This document shows, piece after piece, positions 33,378-55,059 of a stretch of DNA of 64,000 nt. Made by a program: the position numbers and the translations under genes. The notes under the pieces were generated by a model. It worked only from the letters and a program-made list of their open reading frames with translations. It was not told the origin of the DNA and made no database searches. This DNA is from Coprinopsis marcescibilis (Eukaryota; Basidiomycota; Agaricomycetes; Agaricales; Psathyrellaceae): contig ML210180.1 in assembly GCA_004369085.1 (NCBI GenBank), positions 124,001 through 188,000 of the forward strand, given 5' to 3'. How positions within the stretch are numbered: the stretch's first letter is position 1; every line of letters begins with the position of its first letter.

Positions 33378-34096
33378 GGTTAAAGGAGGCTGCACAAAGG
33401 AAACCTTATGGAATGGACAAGCTTTCCCATTTTAGACGCCGGAGCAGCATATCTGTGCATGTCACGGCCCTGATTATTGATGCTCATCTCCGTGGGCCAT
33501 CGACCGCAGTTGATGCGTTCAGTGTAGATTGCAGTCAGGTCTAAGGTCACTGGACAATGAAAGAGAACCATCTCAAGACTTCTATTCTCAGACCGCTCGC
33601 GGATCCCACAGGAATTCTACGCCCCGGTAAAGATGCTTTGTATATCGAGAATGAAAGAAAGAAAAAAGCAACTGGCGACCGAGGCTATGGTCCTGCCAAT
33701 AATGTGCCGTATCCAGCAGTAACGCGCCCCTCTGAAACGGGCGCCCATATTCATGTCATCAACAACTTTGCAGGATATAGGCAGGTGACGGCGCTTGGTG
33801 CGGCCTCTTCGGGATGTGAGGGGTACATATGTATGAAATTGGTTTGGAATGTCCTCATGGAATCTGCCTGGGGGATAGCTATCGCCTTGGGGGTTCCGGT
33901 ATTGTGGGTTGGCGGGAAAGAGACAGAAAGCTAGTTCATGGTTCGTCCGAGTCGCGGGTCGAATTGAGTTAGAAGAGTCTATTGAATGCCAGGTTGTGTA
34001 TTGTGTCTATGTAGGGTCCGGAGTGGATGTATGCAGTGTCGTTCGAGAGAAGACGGGATGTGTCCATTTACTCGGATTTGCCCTGAAGTGCCGCCG
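33378..34096. other. Intergenic, no supported gene
   Basis: A plus-strand frame at 33557-33934 is open for 125 codons but lacks any motif. A gene here would have to sit between the COX7a 3' end and the promoter of the minus-strand gene to its left. I treat it as chance. Confidence 0.4.
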
Positions 34097-34496
34097 TTAA
34101 TCTTTCTCCTATGCAAGTACTATCCATTATTTACATACCTTGATCAGTTGCCACGTTCCCATGGTGGTGCTGACCATTCCAACGGTGAAAAGGACACCGA
34201 AAACGCCTGTAAACAATGTAGCGTTCAGACACGCGAAAACAGGGGAGTAGCACCAAACTTCACTGACCAACGTAGAGCTTTCCACGAGGTCCACGCAATG
34301 GGATAGGCCTGTGGTCGTTCTAATGCGCAGCGCTCAGTGTTGTCGCATAGAAAAAAATACGGTAGGCAGTCATACCTGGTACATTTTCTGCTTCTCGAGG
34401 ACATGGTTGGGGTCTAGAAACCGCCAAAATCAACTAATGCAGCAGAAGTAGCATAAATGGATACATACAGTTGTACAAGGGAGTGAGGAGAGCCAT
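34097..34496 (-). CDS. Cytochrome c oxidase subunit VIIa (COX7a-like)
   Basis: This small inner-membrane subunit of mitochondrial complex IV has five short exons. ATG 34496 begins MALLTPLYNYPNHVLEKQKM. The second join uses the CATTAG acceptor, giving EKQKMYQNDHRPIPLRGPRG, which matches the family pattern EKQKxFQxxxxIPLxLxG. Then KLYVGVFGVLFTVGMVSTTM forms the single membrane span, followed by GTWQLIK. The end is either LIKVCK (stop at 34127, no last intron) or LIKEKD (stop at 34097, needing a 30-bp intron). Total is about 65-70 residues, as expected. It is divergent from Yaf9. Confidence 0.8.
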
Positions 34497-34609
34497 TCTG
34501 ACGAGCTGGCGGTTGGTAAGGAGCGAGGAGGATGCGTCGTTGACTCTGGGAGAACGCGGGTCATTGCGGAGTTTGGAATGCCGAGACCGCTCCCAGGCCC
34601 TGTCCACCA
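34497..34609. promoter_or_regulatory. Shared promoter, COX7a / Yaf9
   Basis: Only 113 bp separate the start codons of two divergent housekeeping genes. No TATA box is seen. The sequence is GC-balanced and contains no open frame of note. Confidence 0.6.
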
Positions 34610-35531
34610 ATGTCTTCCGCCGACCGCGTACGCCAACGCGTGAGTTGTCCTCCTCGCCCCCTCCACGCAGCGAGCTGACGTGTAATGCCAGGGAATAACC
34701 ATATTTAGACCCATAATATATGGCAATGTAGCCGTGGCACTCACAGACGCAGAGCGCGAAGTTCTATCCTCAAAGGACCACACCCATAAATGGACGGTTG
34801 CAGTCCGGAGTGCTGCCAACAAGCCTGATTCTGACCAGGTCGGGGGTGCAGACGATTTAAGCTACTTTATCAAGCGTGTAACCTTCAAACTACACGATAC
34901 CTATCCAAATCCCACTAGAAGTAAGCCCAGATCGTCCCAACATGATCGACCCGGCTCACATTCAACCAGACATCGACAAACCACCCTTTGAACTGACCGA
35001 AACGGGGTATGTCGTTCAGAACTACCAAAGCTGAGGGAATGTGCTGACTTCTGCACCAGATGGGGTGAATTTGAGATTCAGATTCGTATCACCTTCGTCC
35101 CAGAAGCAGGCGAAAAACCAATTCTGCTAGCGCACCATCTGAAACTTCATCCCTGGACAGCCACGGGAGAGTCAGAGATTCCACCCCTCGACGTCGCTAT
35201 CAAACATGGTCCGGTAAACTCCTGGCAGTACGACGAGATCGTCTTCAACGATCCTTCCGCCAACTTCCTAACACTGCTGACCCAGCATCCACCCACACCT
35301 TTGCCCAAAGGCAGGCGCAAAGCTGTACCTTTCAACATGGCCAATCTCTCTTCCTTCGAAGACTCTAAAGGCGGCACACCGGAGTTCTATTCTGGTATGA
35401 CCATAGAAGAAGCTGAACGACTGGAAGAAGCCAGGAAAAAGGTTATTGCCGAGCAAGAGCGATTACGGACAGAACTGATTGAGAAGGAAAAAGAATTGGA
35501 ACGGCTGAAGAAATTGGCGGGAAGTTCTTGA
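34610..35531 (+). CDS. YAF9: YEATS-domain protein Yaf9 (NuA4/SWR1 subunit)
   Basis: This reader of acylated histone H3 is shared by the NuA4 acetyltransferase and SWR1 remodeller. Exon 1 is only ten codons (34610-34639, MSSADRVRQR). After an intron (34640-34691) the YEATS fold starts GITIFRPIIYGNVAVALTDA and continues HTHKWTVAVRSAANKPDSD, then DDLSYFIKRVTFKLHDTYPN. After a second intron it reads NIDKPPFELTETGWGEFEIQ with WGEFEI the hallmark, then AHHLKLHPW. A C-terminal coiled coil (AERLEEARKKVIAEQERLRT, EKELERLKKLAG) ends at 35531. The order and length fit Yaf9/GAS41. Confidence 0.93.
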
Positions 35532-35619
35532 CGTCCTTCGCCCAAACGTGTACTATATCTTGTACATTATACGAGCTTTCACATATGTATATAATGAGTA
35601 GTCCATATCTCTAAACACT

Positions 35620-44232
<8,613 letters not shown>

Positions 44233-44507
44233 TTCTCAGTCCACGAGGTCATTTGTTGCTGATAATCTCGACCAATACAAGCAGACAAAGGGACATTGAG
44301 AGCGGTGATGGTGGTGGTAGAATAAAGGAACGGCTTGTCCCATCAAAGTTGAAAGCAGGACGCGTTCTTCTCACGAGTGCGACCAGCACAACGCGTCGTT
44401 GGTCAGTCGGTGCACAATGTAAAAGTACTACAAAGATATATATTTATGAGGGGAGAGGTGGTATCCGTTCGATAAATTACAGTGCAGGTGTGCATCTAAG
44501 TAAAGCC
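44233..44507. promoter_or_regulatory. ATR promoter / Mgm101 3' region
   Basis: 275 bp lie between the ATR-like start and the Mgm101 stop, both on the minus strand. No open frame of interest. An AT-rich stretch near 44430-44450 is the only visible feature. Confidence 0.4.
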
Positions 44508-45486
44508 TCACTCCTGGTAAGGATAACCGAATTTCGGCTGATCCTTTCTCCGCCACATCTTCTTCCTGAATGATATATGAGCACTCCGAACTCAAAAAAA
44601 GTACAAGAAAGCTTAAAACGTACTTTTTCTTAGTAGGAAGATGCTCTGCAAAGATCTCGACACAATATTTGCTTCTGAATTCACGAATGAAGCGCGGGTC
44701 CCTGGAAAGGGTTATTCAAAACACCAACGACGACAAGGGTACGACGTACCAGAGCTCACTAGCAATGCCCAAATCCTTACAGCACCGCATCAAAGCATTG
44801 CTTTTGCATCCCTCAGTGGCCGTAGCAATAGCAGAAGGATCAAAGTATTCCTGTTCTCCTCGCGCGACGGCGACAAGCCTATGGACACGCAACGTCAGCC
44901 AATCGTTTTAACGACCAAGGAATCAGACCACAGACCTTCCCTGGCACACTAAAGCATACTCCCGACTAACGATCTTAGGCCCAACACTTGTTTCGCTTCG
45001 AGGAGCCAGGCCCCAGCCACCAGGTCCGAACGCCTTGTTCAATATCCTTCGGTATTTGATTTCAGGCAAGTAGATGAGTCCATCTAAGACAGCTGCGGTC
45101 AGGGCAGAAACGCAGAATGACAAAACTCCAGACTCACCTGGCTTGATTTCAATGTCATTCGTGGCAAGCTCAGCCATCAAGACCTCAGCAATTTCCGGCG
45201 AGAACGCCTGCGTCGACAGCCCGGAATAACTCCTAGACCAGTCAGTAGACCCATCGCTGCTAACGGCGTTCGGTAATGGGGATTCCATGGATGTGTCATT
45301 GGTCTGGGCAACGAGTTTGTCTGTAGCCTGCGGTCCGGCAGGAGCACCGGTCGAAAAGGTGGCACGCAACGCAGCGCGTTCGAGAAGATTGCATCTTGAA
45401 GCCCTGGCGAATTGGATAGTTGAGGCACGACAGAACGCTGCCGACCTAGAGGTCGCAGATATTCTCTGAAACAGTGTGCTGGCCAT
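44508..45486 (-). CDS. MGM101: Mitochondrial genome maintenance protein Mgm101
   Basis: This is a Rad52-related single-strand annealing protein needed to repair and keep mitochondrial DNA. ATG 45486 starts a Ser/Arg/Ala-rich presequence ([20 protein letters not shown]) typical of matrix import. After a linker the conserved core runs [40 protein letters not shown] and [11 protein letters not shown]. After an intron it continues [40 protein letters not shown] and [20 protein letters not shown]. The tail is basic and aromatic (KFGYPYQE), stop 44508. At least four short introns. All core blocks are present and in order. Confidence 0.94.
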
Positions 45487-46109
45487 GCTGATAAACTTGG
45501 TTATAAACAACCACGACTGAGCGCTCGCGGACGTGACTAGACTCGGACGCGCTTCCCAACGCCATCAATTCGATCAGAATCTCGGAAACTATCATTGCAC
45601 AATTCCTCTTTTGAGCCTGCCATGCTCACAAAATAAAATTGACCTTAGGCTATGCGTCTAATGTATTGTACATTTGGAGTGTGTAAGGATGATAAGAACG
45701 AAATACAATGAAGATTGCAGGGCAGGAATTGAAAAGCCGAACCTTTCAAACACGAAAGCACAGAATTAATCCAGAGGTTAGCCGGAGATGTTTCACGCCT
45801 GTCAAATAAGTTCATAAATAACCACATTTCAGAAAAGGGGCATCATCGCGCTTCGCAGGTCGAATGTCTTCCATCGCAGAACTCTTTGCGGGTCGTTCGG
45901 AGCCTACGATAGAACGGTACCGGTCGTAGCAAGAGCATTTGCACCAAACGGTAAAGCAGAAACCTTGAGGCCAACAGAAGACAAAGAGTCAATCGAGGTG
46001 GTCGTTCCTGTTGAGGTTCCATTTTCAGTTGGCTTCAGAGAGACATCCGCGACTGATTGAGAGGACCTAGGCAGACGGTATGAATACGATGCATTGGCGT
46101 TAATGTCGC
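45487..46109. other. Intergenic with coding-like tail of the PAP gene
   Basis: From 46105 down to 45904 the minus strand stays open in another frame and reads Ser/Thr-rich peptide (SDINANASYSYRLPRSSQSV ... GANALATTGTVLS). This looks like the C-terminal tail of poly(A) polymerase placed out of frame (see findings). The rest (45487-45900) shows no gene and includes the Mgm101 promoter. Confidence 0.45.
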
Positions 46110-48569
<2,460 letters not shown>

Positions 48570-48930
48570 GCTATCTGGTCGCTTCGTGATGGTCGTCTAT
48601 GTGGTGGGCGGCAGTCTTAAAAGAGACACTGGATTCCTACTTTTATGTGGTTGTCGGGGTAAAAACCAGGGTGCTATGAAGAATCAAGATGCGCCTCAGC
48701 TTCAAGTTGTCGCTCACAAAGCTGCCCATCACGTGTCACTGTGTGGCGGTGTCGTCGTGGCGGCGCTTTGCCGCTTTGTAATGTGCATTGACCACTGGTC
48801 CCCCAGATCTGATTGTAGTCTCCAGCAGAAACGAAGGCTCACTACGAGATTAAAATCCGGATAGGACTTAGATACAACGGCGTATATAAAGCCTGCTTGA
48901 GTAAAGTAATTTTGGCAGCAAATGGAACAA
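48570..48930. promoter_or_regulatory. PAP promoter / Nop14 3' region
   Basis: This lies between the PAP start and the Nop14 stop, both on the minus strand. No supported gene. The 98-codon plus-strand frame here has no motif. Confidence 0.45.
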
Positions 48931-51900
48931 CTATTTCCTTCCCGCACGTCGCTTTTCCTTCGATTTCTCTCTCTCCGCCGCTTTCTGCTCCGCTCGCTCA
49001 GGTTCAATGGAAGCAAACACCCTTTTCATGCGATCGTTGTAAGACCTGTCCTTCTCCGTCTGTTTCTGATGTTCCACAGAAGCAAGGAAACGAGCGTCCT
49101 TCCGGAGTTCCCGGATAGCGCCCTTCTTCTCCTGCTTGTACTGCGTCTTGAGCCTAGCGGCCTCGTTGCGTTCATAATCAGGATCACGTTGGCGAAGATA
49201 GTTCGATGAGGTCGTCTCAAACTTGGGAACGTATGTAGGAATGGGGATCGGTTTATGGGCTTGAAGATGCAATGGCTGCCGGGACTGATGGGCAAACTTG
49301 AGCAGCCGAGTGACCATATCTTCTAGTTTGGTTAATCGGGTCTGGTGATACTGTATCAGCCTCGAATCCAAACAGTAAGCAAGAAGACACATACTTGAAG
49401 GATTTCGTGCAACTTTTTTCGCTGAACCCCTTCGAGAACGGCTTGTACCGGCTCGAAGAGCTCAATAAAGCCGTCCAACCCCTTGTACATATCAGCAAAC
49501 CGAGTCAGCAGTTCCAGTGCAAGAGCCAAAAGATCCGTCTTCGCTTGCTCGTCCGAGTCATTGGTTACGGTCGACAACTCGCAGATGTTCGCAGTTCGTG
49601 GCGCCAAAGGAATCTTCGACTTCTTCAGCGTAATGCGTTTCAGAGCGTCGCTTCCAAAATCGGGAGAAGGGAAACTGCCAGCCAGTGAATCGATAGTGTC
49701 AATTTTATTCGGGGCGAGATGGAGGATGCTGTTGATCAAGAAGTTTATGGCTTCGGGTACGAGATGTTTTGACAACGTCTCGTATTGAAGCCAAAGCGTA
49801 CACAGGAACAATCCGCTGGAGATGTCAGCCAGCGTCCGTACTCGACAGAGACCCAGATATGCGCCCATCAATACTCGTGCAGGGGAAATAACGGCATGGT
49901 GAAGATCACTGGTCGGCCAAAGTCGACCAATGACTCGAAGGAAGGACAGTTCGGCCAGACCCGGCCATGTTCTTGACTTGGGGTCGTGGGCACCCTGTGA
50001 GAGGCCCCGCTTGAGGTTTTTGTGCATGAGGGAAAGTTTCTCATTGAAGTAACGTGCTATAGGAATGGGATATGCCTTGGTGATGGCGGTGAGGTGCGGA
50101 TAAATGGCGTTGATGACTTGTAACCGAGGAGGTGTTGATGATGCGACATGGAGAATGTGGTCGATAAGAACAGATCCAAAGCCCTAGCAAATTGTCAGAA
50201 AGTTTCTGAAAAAGGCTTCGACGCAAATCTTACTTGGAGCTTGAATTTGTTGTCTGGAGAAAGACTAGTGTGATAGAGCGCACGAATTCGCTGAACGACT
50301 GTTGAAGTGTGTTTGTCGTCTATGTCTTCTACGATTTCCAGGAATTCGTCGTGGCTTTCCGGGCACGGGAAAGTGTACGGGATCTCTGCATTCGAGCTTG
50401 ATTTAGATTTAGATTTCGCCTTCCCTTTGTCCTTCTTGACACTAGAAACCAACGCTCCCGATTCTTCGTCTTCATCGCCAGAAGCACCCTCCTCTCCGCT
50501 CTCGTTATCGCTGTCTTCTTCGCCGGTTTCGTCGCTGCCCTCTTCTTCCTCATCTTCGTCCTCCCATCCGCTAGCAGAATCCTCGGTTTGAGCTTCAACG
50601 TTGGCCGATAAATTCGCCCCGGCCAAACCATCTCCCAAACCGCTCCATTCCTCCTCCTCCATGAAGTCATCATCCAAATCGTCACCCCCTCGTTTTCGTT
50701 TACCCTTTCCGCGTCCCTCACCCTCGTCATCACTGTCGGGCAACCCTTGCATACGTCGTTTTCTCTGACGTTCAGCTTTCTCCAAAGCTTCCTTGGCCTC
50801 CAGAGCCAACTCTTCGTCAGTTTTGGTCCTGTCCGTGGGTTTTGACCGTTTGTCGAAAGCCAATTCGCGCACTCGCTGGTCGTATGCCAAATCCTGGGTT
50901 TCTGGAGCCATAATGGCAACATCTACATCTTGCTCAATGGGCTGTGACGAGTTCTCAGCAGTAGTGGGGTTGGGTTGAGGAGCAGGGGGGGCGGAGAAGA
51001 TCAGATCTCGCAATTCTGAGAACTGGTCGTCGAGTTCGGTTCGGATGGTCTCTTCGCGGTCTTTCTCCATTTGACGGCGCAGCTGTAGCACAAGCAATCG
51101 GTTAGATTACTCTCCCTCTGTCTGACATCTGACCAATGTACCTTGTGTTCTTTGCTCTTCGCCATCACTTCCGCCATAACCTCTGCCTTCGATTTCTTTT
51201 TCGGGGGCTGGGATAAAGTCAATAAAGACAATGCAAAGCATGGAACATGATACATACACCCTCAGAATCTGACGCTTCATCCTCCCCTTGGTCGAAGCCA
51301 CCGAAGTGAGTGTGGCTCACAATTTCGCGGTTTAGTTGGCCTGTAAACAAATTAGCGAATTGAAAGGCCAGGGAGTTATCCTCTTCTTACCTGCGAATTC
51401 ATCCTCTTCGTCGCTGTTTTCCCGTAAGTCAATGTCGTCAAAGTCGTCTAGCCTCGCAGAGAGACTTTGCCCATAATGTGTGAGTTCATCCTCGCCTTCC
51501 AGATTGAAGGTCGAGGCGGTAGAAGTCCGCTGACGTTCCCTCGTAAATCGTTCCAGCATTCGTTCCTCAAGACCCATGCTGGCGTCATTTTCACCGAACC
51601 GACGATCGATAATTCCACCAGCTCTACCCTTCTCCTGCCACTCTTTCAGCAACGATTTTTTTCTCTATTGATGGATTAGCAGGCGAGAGCTCGTGAACGA
51701 CGGTAACCTCACCTGCTCAAGACCGGCCTGCTTGCTCTTCGCAGGCTTGCCAGACACACCCTTCAACTTCCTGCCTCCGACATCGTGCTTGAGCTTGGTA
51801 ACCTTTTCGTCGAAAGGGTTAAGCCGTCTATGGATCTCTTCAAGTTTGGCAGCGGTCCTCTGCTTTTCCTTTTCCAATGGGACTGAAGAGCGTTTTCGCT

Positions 51901-51982
51901 TCTTGCTAGAAGGTTTCTGTCCCAGTACACCCGCCGATGCTAGGGCAGTCTTTAGCTGCGACAGCTGCGACCCTTTGGCCAT
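48931..51982 (-). CDS. NOP14: Nucleolar protein 14 (SSU processome)
   Basis: Nop14 is a nucleolar component of the small-subunit processome, required for 18S rRNA maturation. ATG 51982 begins MAKGSQLSQLKTALASAGVL, then EEIHRRLNPFDEKVTKLKHD. After an intron come IIDRRFGENDASMGLEERML and FTRERQR, the family N-terminal signature. SEGPPKKKSKAEVMAEVMAK and SKEHKLRRQMEKDREETIRT lead to a long acidic region (about 50,450-50,650, runs of Glu/Asp/Ser). The helical C-terminal half has YTFPCPESHDEFLEIVEDID, HHAVISPARVLMGAYLGLCR and ITLKKSKIPLAPRTANICEL. The end is TSSNYLRQRDPDYERNEAAR with a Lys/Arg/Glu-rich tail (KEKRRAGRK), stop 48931. Few introns. Complete. Confidence 0.94.
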
Positions 51983-52154
51983 TTCGACGTCGAAGTAGAC
52001 CAAAAGTTTTGAGTTCGACAATGCCAAGCGTCTGGTAACGGAAGTCGATCGTGAGAAACACGGGCCGGATCAACACCGGGTTCATTGGCATCATCGACGT
52101 CAAGGGCTCTCGAAGCAGGCTGTAGCTGCGACCAGCACCATCGCAATAACGATT
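51983..52154. promoter_or_regulatory. Shared promoter, Nop14 / NTF2-like
   Basis: 172 bp lie between two divergent start codons. No TATA box is visible. It should contain both core promoters. Confidence 0.55.
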
Positions 52155-53223
52155 ATGCCTCCTCGACCTACACAATTATCCATTTTATCATCTCCAGAAC
52201 GTTCAAATAGGCAGAGCATATCAGAACTTTCTCTGACATCAACAACGCGAGCAACCGCACTCGATGTTTGCTATTCAGTCTATGGAGATGCGCCAGCCAC
52301 GACCGACTTTGTAGACAGATTTTATGACCAACACGCTGGTATGCTATCATATACACTCCATCTGAACCGTAGGTCTGACCATATTTCAAGTGTAAGTCCA
52401 TATTTTTTACTAGGAACTCGAAAGTAACCGTTTTCAGTTATGAAAATCCTTTCGTAACCGCAAGTTCAAGATCTGTCATTGGAGATATTCACCGATTATC
52501 CCGCCGTATGAGCACTATAGACGTTCCAAGACCTCTGGCCGTTCTATGCACACTGTTTAGGCTCCAGTCCCTGGAGGACATGCTGGACAACCCACTCTTT
52601 CAAGCGATCAGAGTATGGACAGATGTTTGCGATATATCGGAAAGCGAGAGCTTCGGTCAGTATTTTTGCTATCCTAATTTCAATAAATTCACAAGTGCAT
52701 TTGCGCGATAGACGGTCACCGAAAGGCTATTGTGGAGCACACATTGCATATCCTACTTTTGCCTGGTATCCACTGCGAAGGCCCAACGTCGCATTCCACC
52801 AATTCTTCAGATCTAGTCAGCCTTCCCCACACTCCTACCTTGCCCACACCTACCCCACCATTTGTGATACCCTCCCTACCAGTTCCTGGAACATCCCTTT
52901 CCGTTCCGTCTCCCCTTCATAGCCAACTTCGGATCATCACCCGCCTATCATTCAACGAGCAAGGACTGGTCACGCACCACCGAGATATTTGGGACGTAAA
53001 GGACGTCATTGGACTTGTCCCGGGGATGTCCCTAGCACAGTGGATCGGTACAAGACTTGCAGCAACTGGCCTATCTTACATGTCGCGTTTCATTCCAAGT
53101 TACCCCACTCCAAGGCCTCCACGCGAAAAGTCTTTTACCAGTACCGCTGCTAACTCGGAACCTACTCCCACCTCAACTCAATCTCAGTCTTCATTCAACG
53201 TAATGGGCATACAACAAGTGTAG
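52155..53223 (+). CDS. NTF2-like (SnoaL-fold) protein, uncharacterised
   Basis: ATG 52155 (MPPRPTQLSILSSPERSNRQ) leads into a cone-type NTF2-like start: ALDVCYSVYGDAPATTDFVD, then FYDQHA. After an intron near 52340-52440 it reads YENPFVTASSRSVIGDIHRL, and later PRPLAVLCTLFRLQSLEDM. After another intron come GHRKAIVEHTLHILLLPG and a Pro/Ser linker. The last strands are RIITRLSFNEQGLVTHHRDI and WDVKDVIGLVPGMSLAQWIG, the typical WDxKD-V-GLVPG pattern of fungal NTF2-like proteins. A Ser/Thr tail ends at TAG 53223. Substrate or partner is unknown. The frame stays open for about 70 further codons after the stop. Confidence 0.75.
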
Positions 53224-54714
53224 CCTCCTCAGGATGGTACAAACGTGGCAAGCTCAAGCCATACATATAGTGATACCGAGGTGCTTCTTTTGTACCCAAT
53301 CCAAGGGTGCAAAATCCAAACTCAAAACTCAGGGCTATCCGACCTTGTATGGAGTTCCGCATGGTCGTCAGACCGGATACGGCGCCGGCCTCGCAGGCGA
53401 TGGCTACTTGACAAGTTGTCATCTGCTCGGTTGTAAAGTTCTTGGGTGTTGACCTTCAAGCTTCGATTTGCGCCCACCTTACGCCTGAAACACGAAGCTA
53501 CTCGAAGAGGCATGGAGGCGATGCACATCAGCCAAGGTAGCTTTGGTTGCGAAAACCGCCAAGTGGCCATCTTGCAAGCGTCAAAGGCTCTTTGGCACTC
53601 CATTAGCACACTTCCATCCCATGTCATGTGCCGTATTGGCGGTAGTGACCTTGTGGTAGAGTCCTAAATATATGCCTCTTCGCCTTGCAAGCCCATTCTG
53701 ATCTGTGTCAGATGCGAAAATCGACTACCAGGCTGCATGGCACAGTCTGGTAAATTTCAGTGCATGGTTAATTCTCTGCACATATCCAATCATCCCTCCC
53801 GGTGAACAATTCTGACAAAACCGTCTAGACGATAACCGTTAGTTCCAAGCTCCGGGATTCGAGATCGGTGCCTTGCGAACAGAAGAGGGCTAATGTGGAC
53901 GTACAAGCTTCAGGCTTCCGTCGTCAAAATATCATGCTTCCAATGAATTCACCCAGTTTGACAAGTATTGCCGCTGGCGGGAGCCCCAACCTCTTCTCCC
54001 GGGGGTGAGCCCCAACGGCCGTGCTAAATCCCACTCTGACTCTGGGGGTGCTGATCGCTATCTAAAGATGGTAGAGTCTCAGGTTCGAAGTTGACGCCTG
54101 AACGATTCATCCCGCTGTTTAGTCAATTGCAGGTGCATCTTTTGAATCCCCCAAGCCTTGACAGGTAGACATTTTTGCTCTTACTTGCATCGATTATGAA
54201 AGGATCAGGGCCGCGATGGTAGTCAGACGATACAAGTCATCACCCGCCTTCTCTGAACTTGACGGAGGAATCGTGTCCGGCAATGACGTGGTCATCTCAA
54301 TCTTCACGACTCGAACTAGACTTCTCACACACAACTCTCAAGTACTAGATATTGGATATCCGCAATACACCCACCCGAGATCCAAGGGCGATACTGACGG
54401 TTTCCCGCTGTTGGATATCTTTCCTCCTGGAGGGGATGTTTGAACAGCTTTCGGGGGTAGAGCAATTATGTTTATGAGGGATTCAAGGTGCCGAGCGTCC
54501 ACATAACCGCTGATAATGCACAAGCACAAGCATTAATCGCCCCTTCCGATTCGCCGCCACTCTCAAAAGTCCGTGTAGGCCGGAAACTCTTGGGTTTTCT
54601 CCGAGAAATGCGAATGTTACATCGGCATCGATGACCCTCGTTTCAGGCCGGGAGAAGGATCATAAGGGCGGGGAGCTGCAACGGGCCATCCTGCGTCTAT
54701 ATATAATTGACACG
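53224..54714. other. Gene-poor region, first part
   Basis: The first 210 bp continue the NTF2-like frame beyond its TAG. After that only short, compositionally random frames are seen on either strand. No repeat, transposase or RNA gene is recognised. Confidence 0.45.
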
Positions 54715-55059
54715 ATGGCGCCTTCTTTAGTACCTGGGCTTCTTCAAGTTCTCGCACCACGAGACCCAATGATTCTGTTTTCTCAGACTAATAACTCTCG
54801 GTCTTCTCCGCACCACTGCCCATTTCTGGCAGTGCGCTCTCCCAAGAGAAAGCCGTCAATTTTGCTTCGGTGTTCTCGTTGTTTCATATGTTTACTTGTT
54901 TGTCCCAATCCCCGCCGAACAATTTGCTTCCTTTCTCAACCTTCCCTTCTTGCTACCCAAGGCTGGAAGTGGCCCAGATCTTCACAGTTAGTGGGGCTAA
55001 GCTCGTCCGTTTTTGTGAGTGAGAATGTTCCAGCTATAGTGATGACCCGGTGGCTCTGA
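54715..55059 (+). CDS. Weak hypothetical ORF (114 aa)
   Basis: An ATG lies 11 bp after a TATATATAATT stretch and opens a frame of 114 codons (MAPSLVPGLLQVLAPRDPMI), with several cysteines in RCSRCFICLLVC. A TATA-like element so close to the ATG leaves almost no leader, so a real gene is doubtful. No homologue is recognised. Confidence 0.2.
   Translation: MAPSLVPGLLQVLAPRDPMILFSQTNNSRSSPHHCPFLAVRSPKRKPSILLRCSRCFICLLVCPNPRRTICFLSQPSLLATQGWKWPRSSQLVGLSSSVFVSENVPAIVMTRWL

Noticed and set aside
33557..33934. 125-codon plus-strand frame
   Set aside because: It opens with a true ATG but has no recognisable motif, no splice context and an odd composition. I treated it as intergenic.
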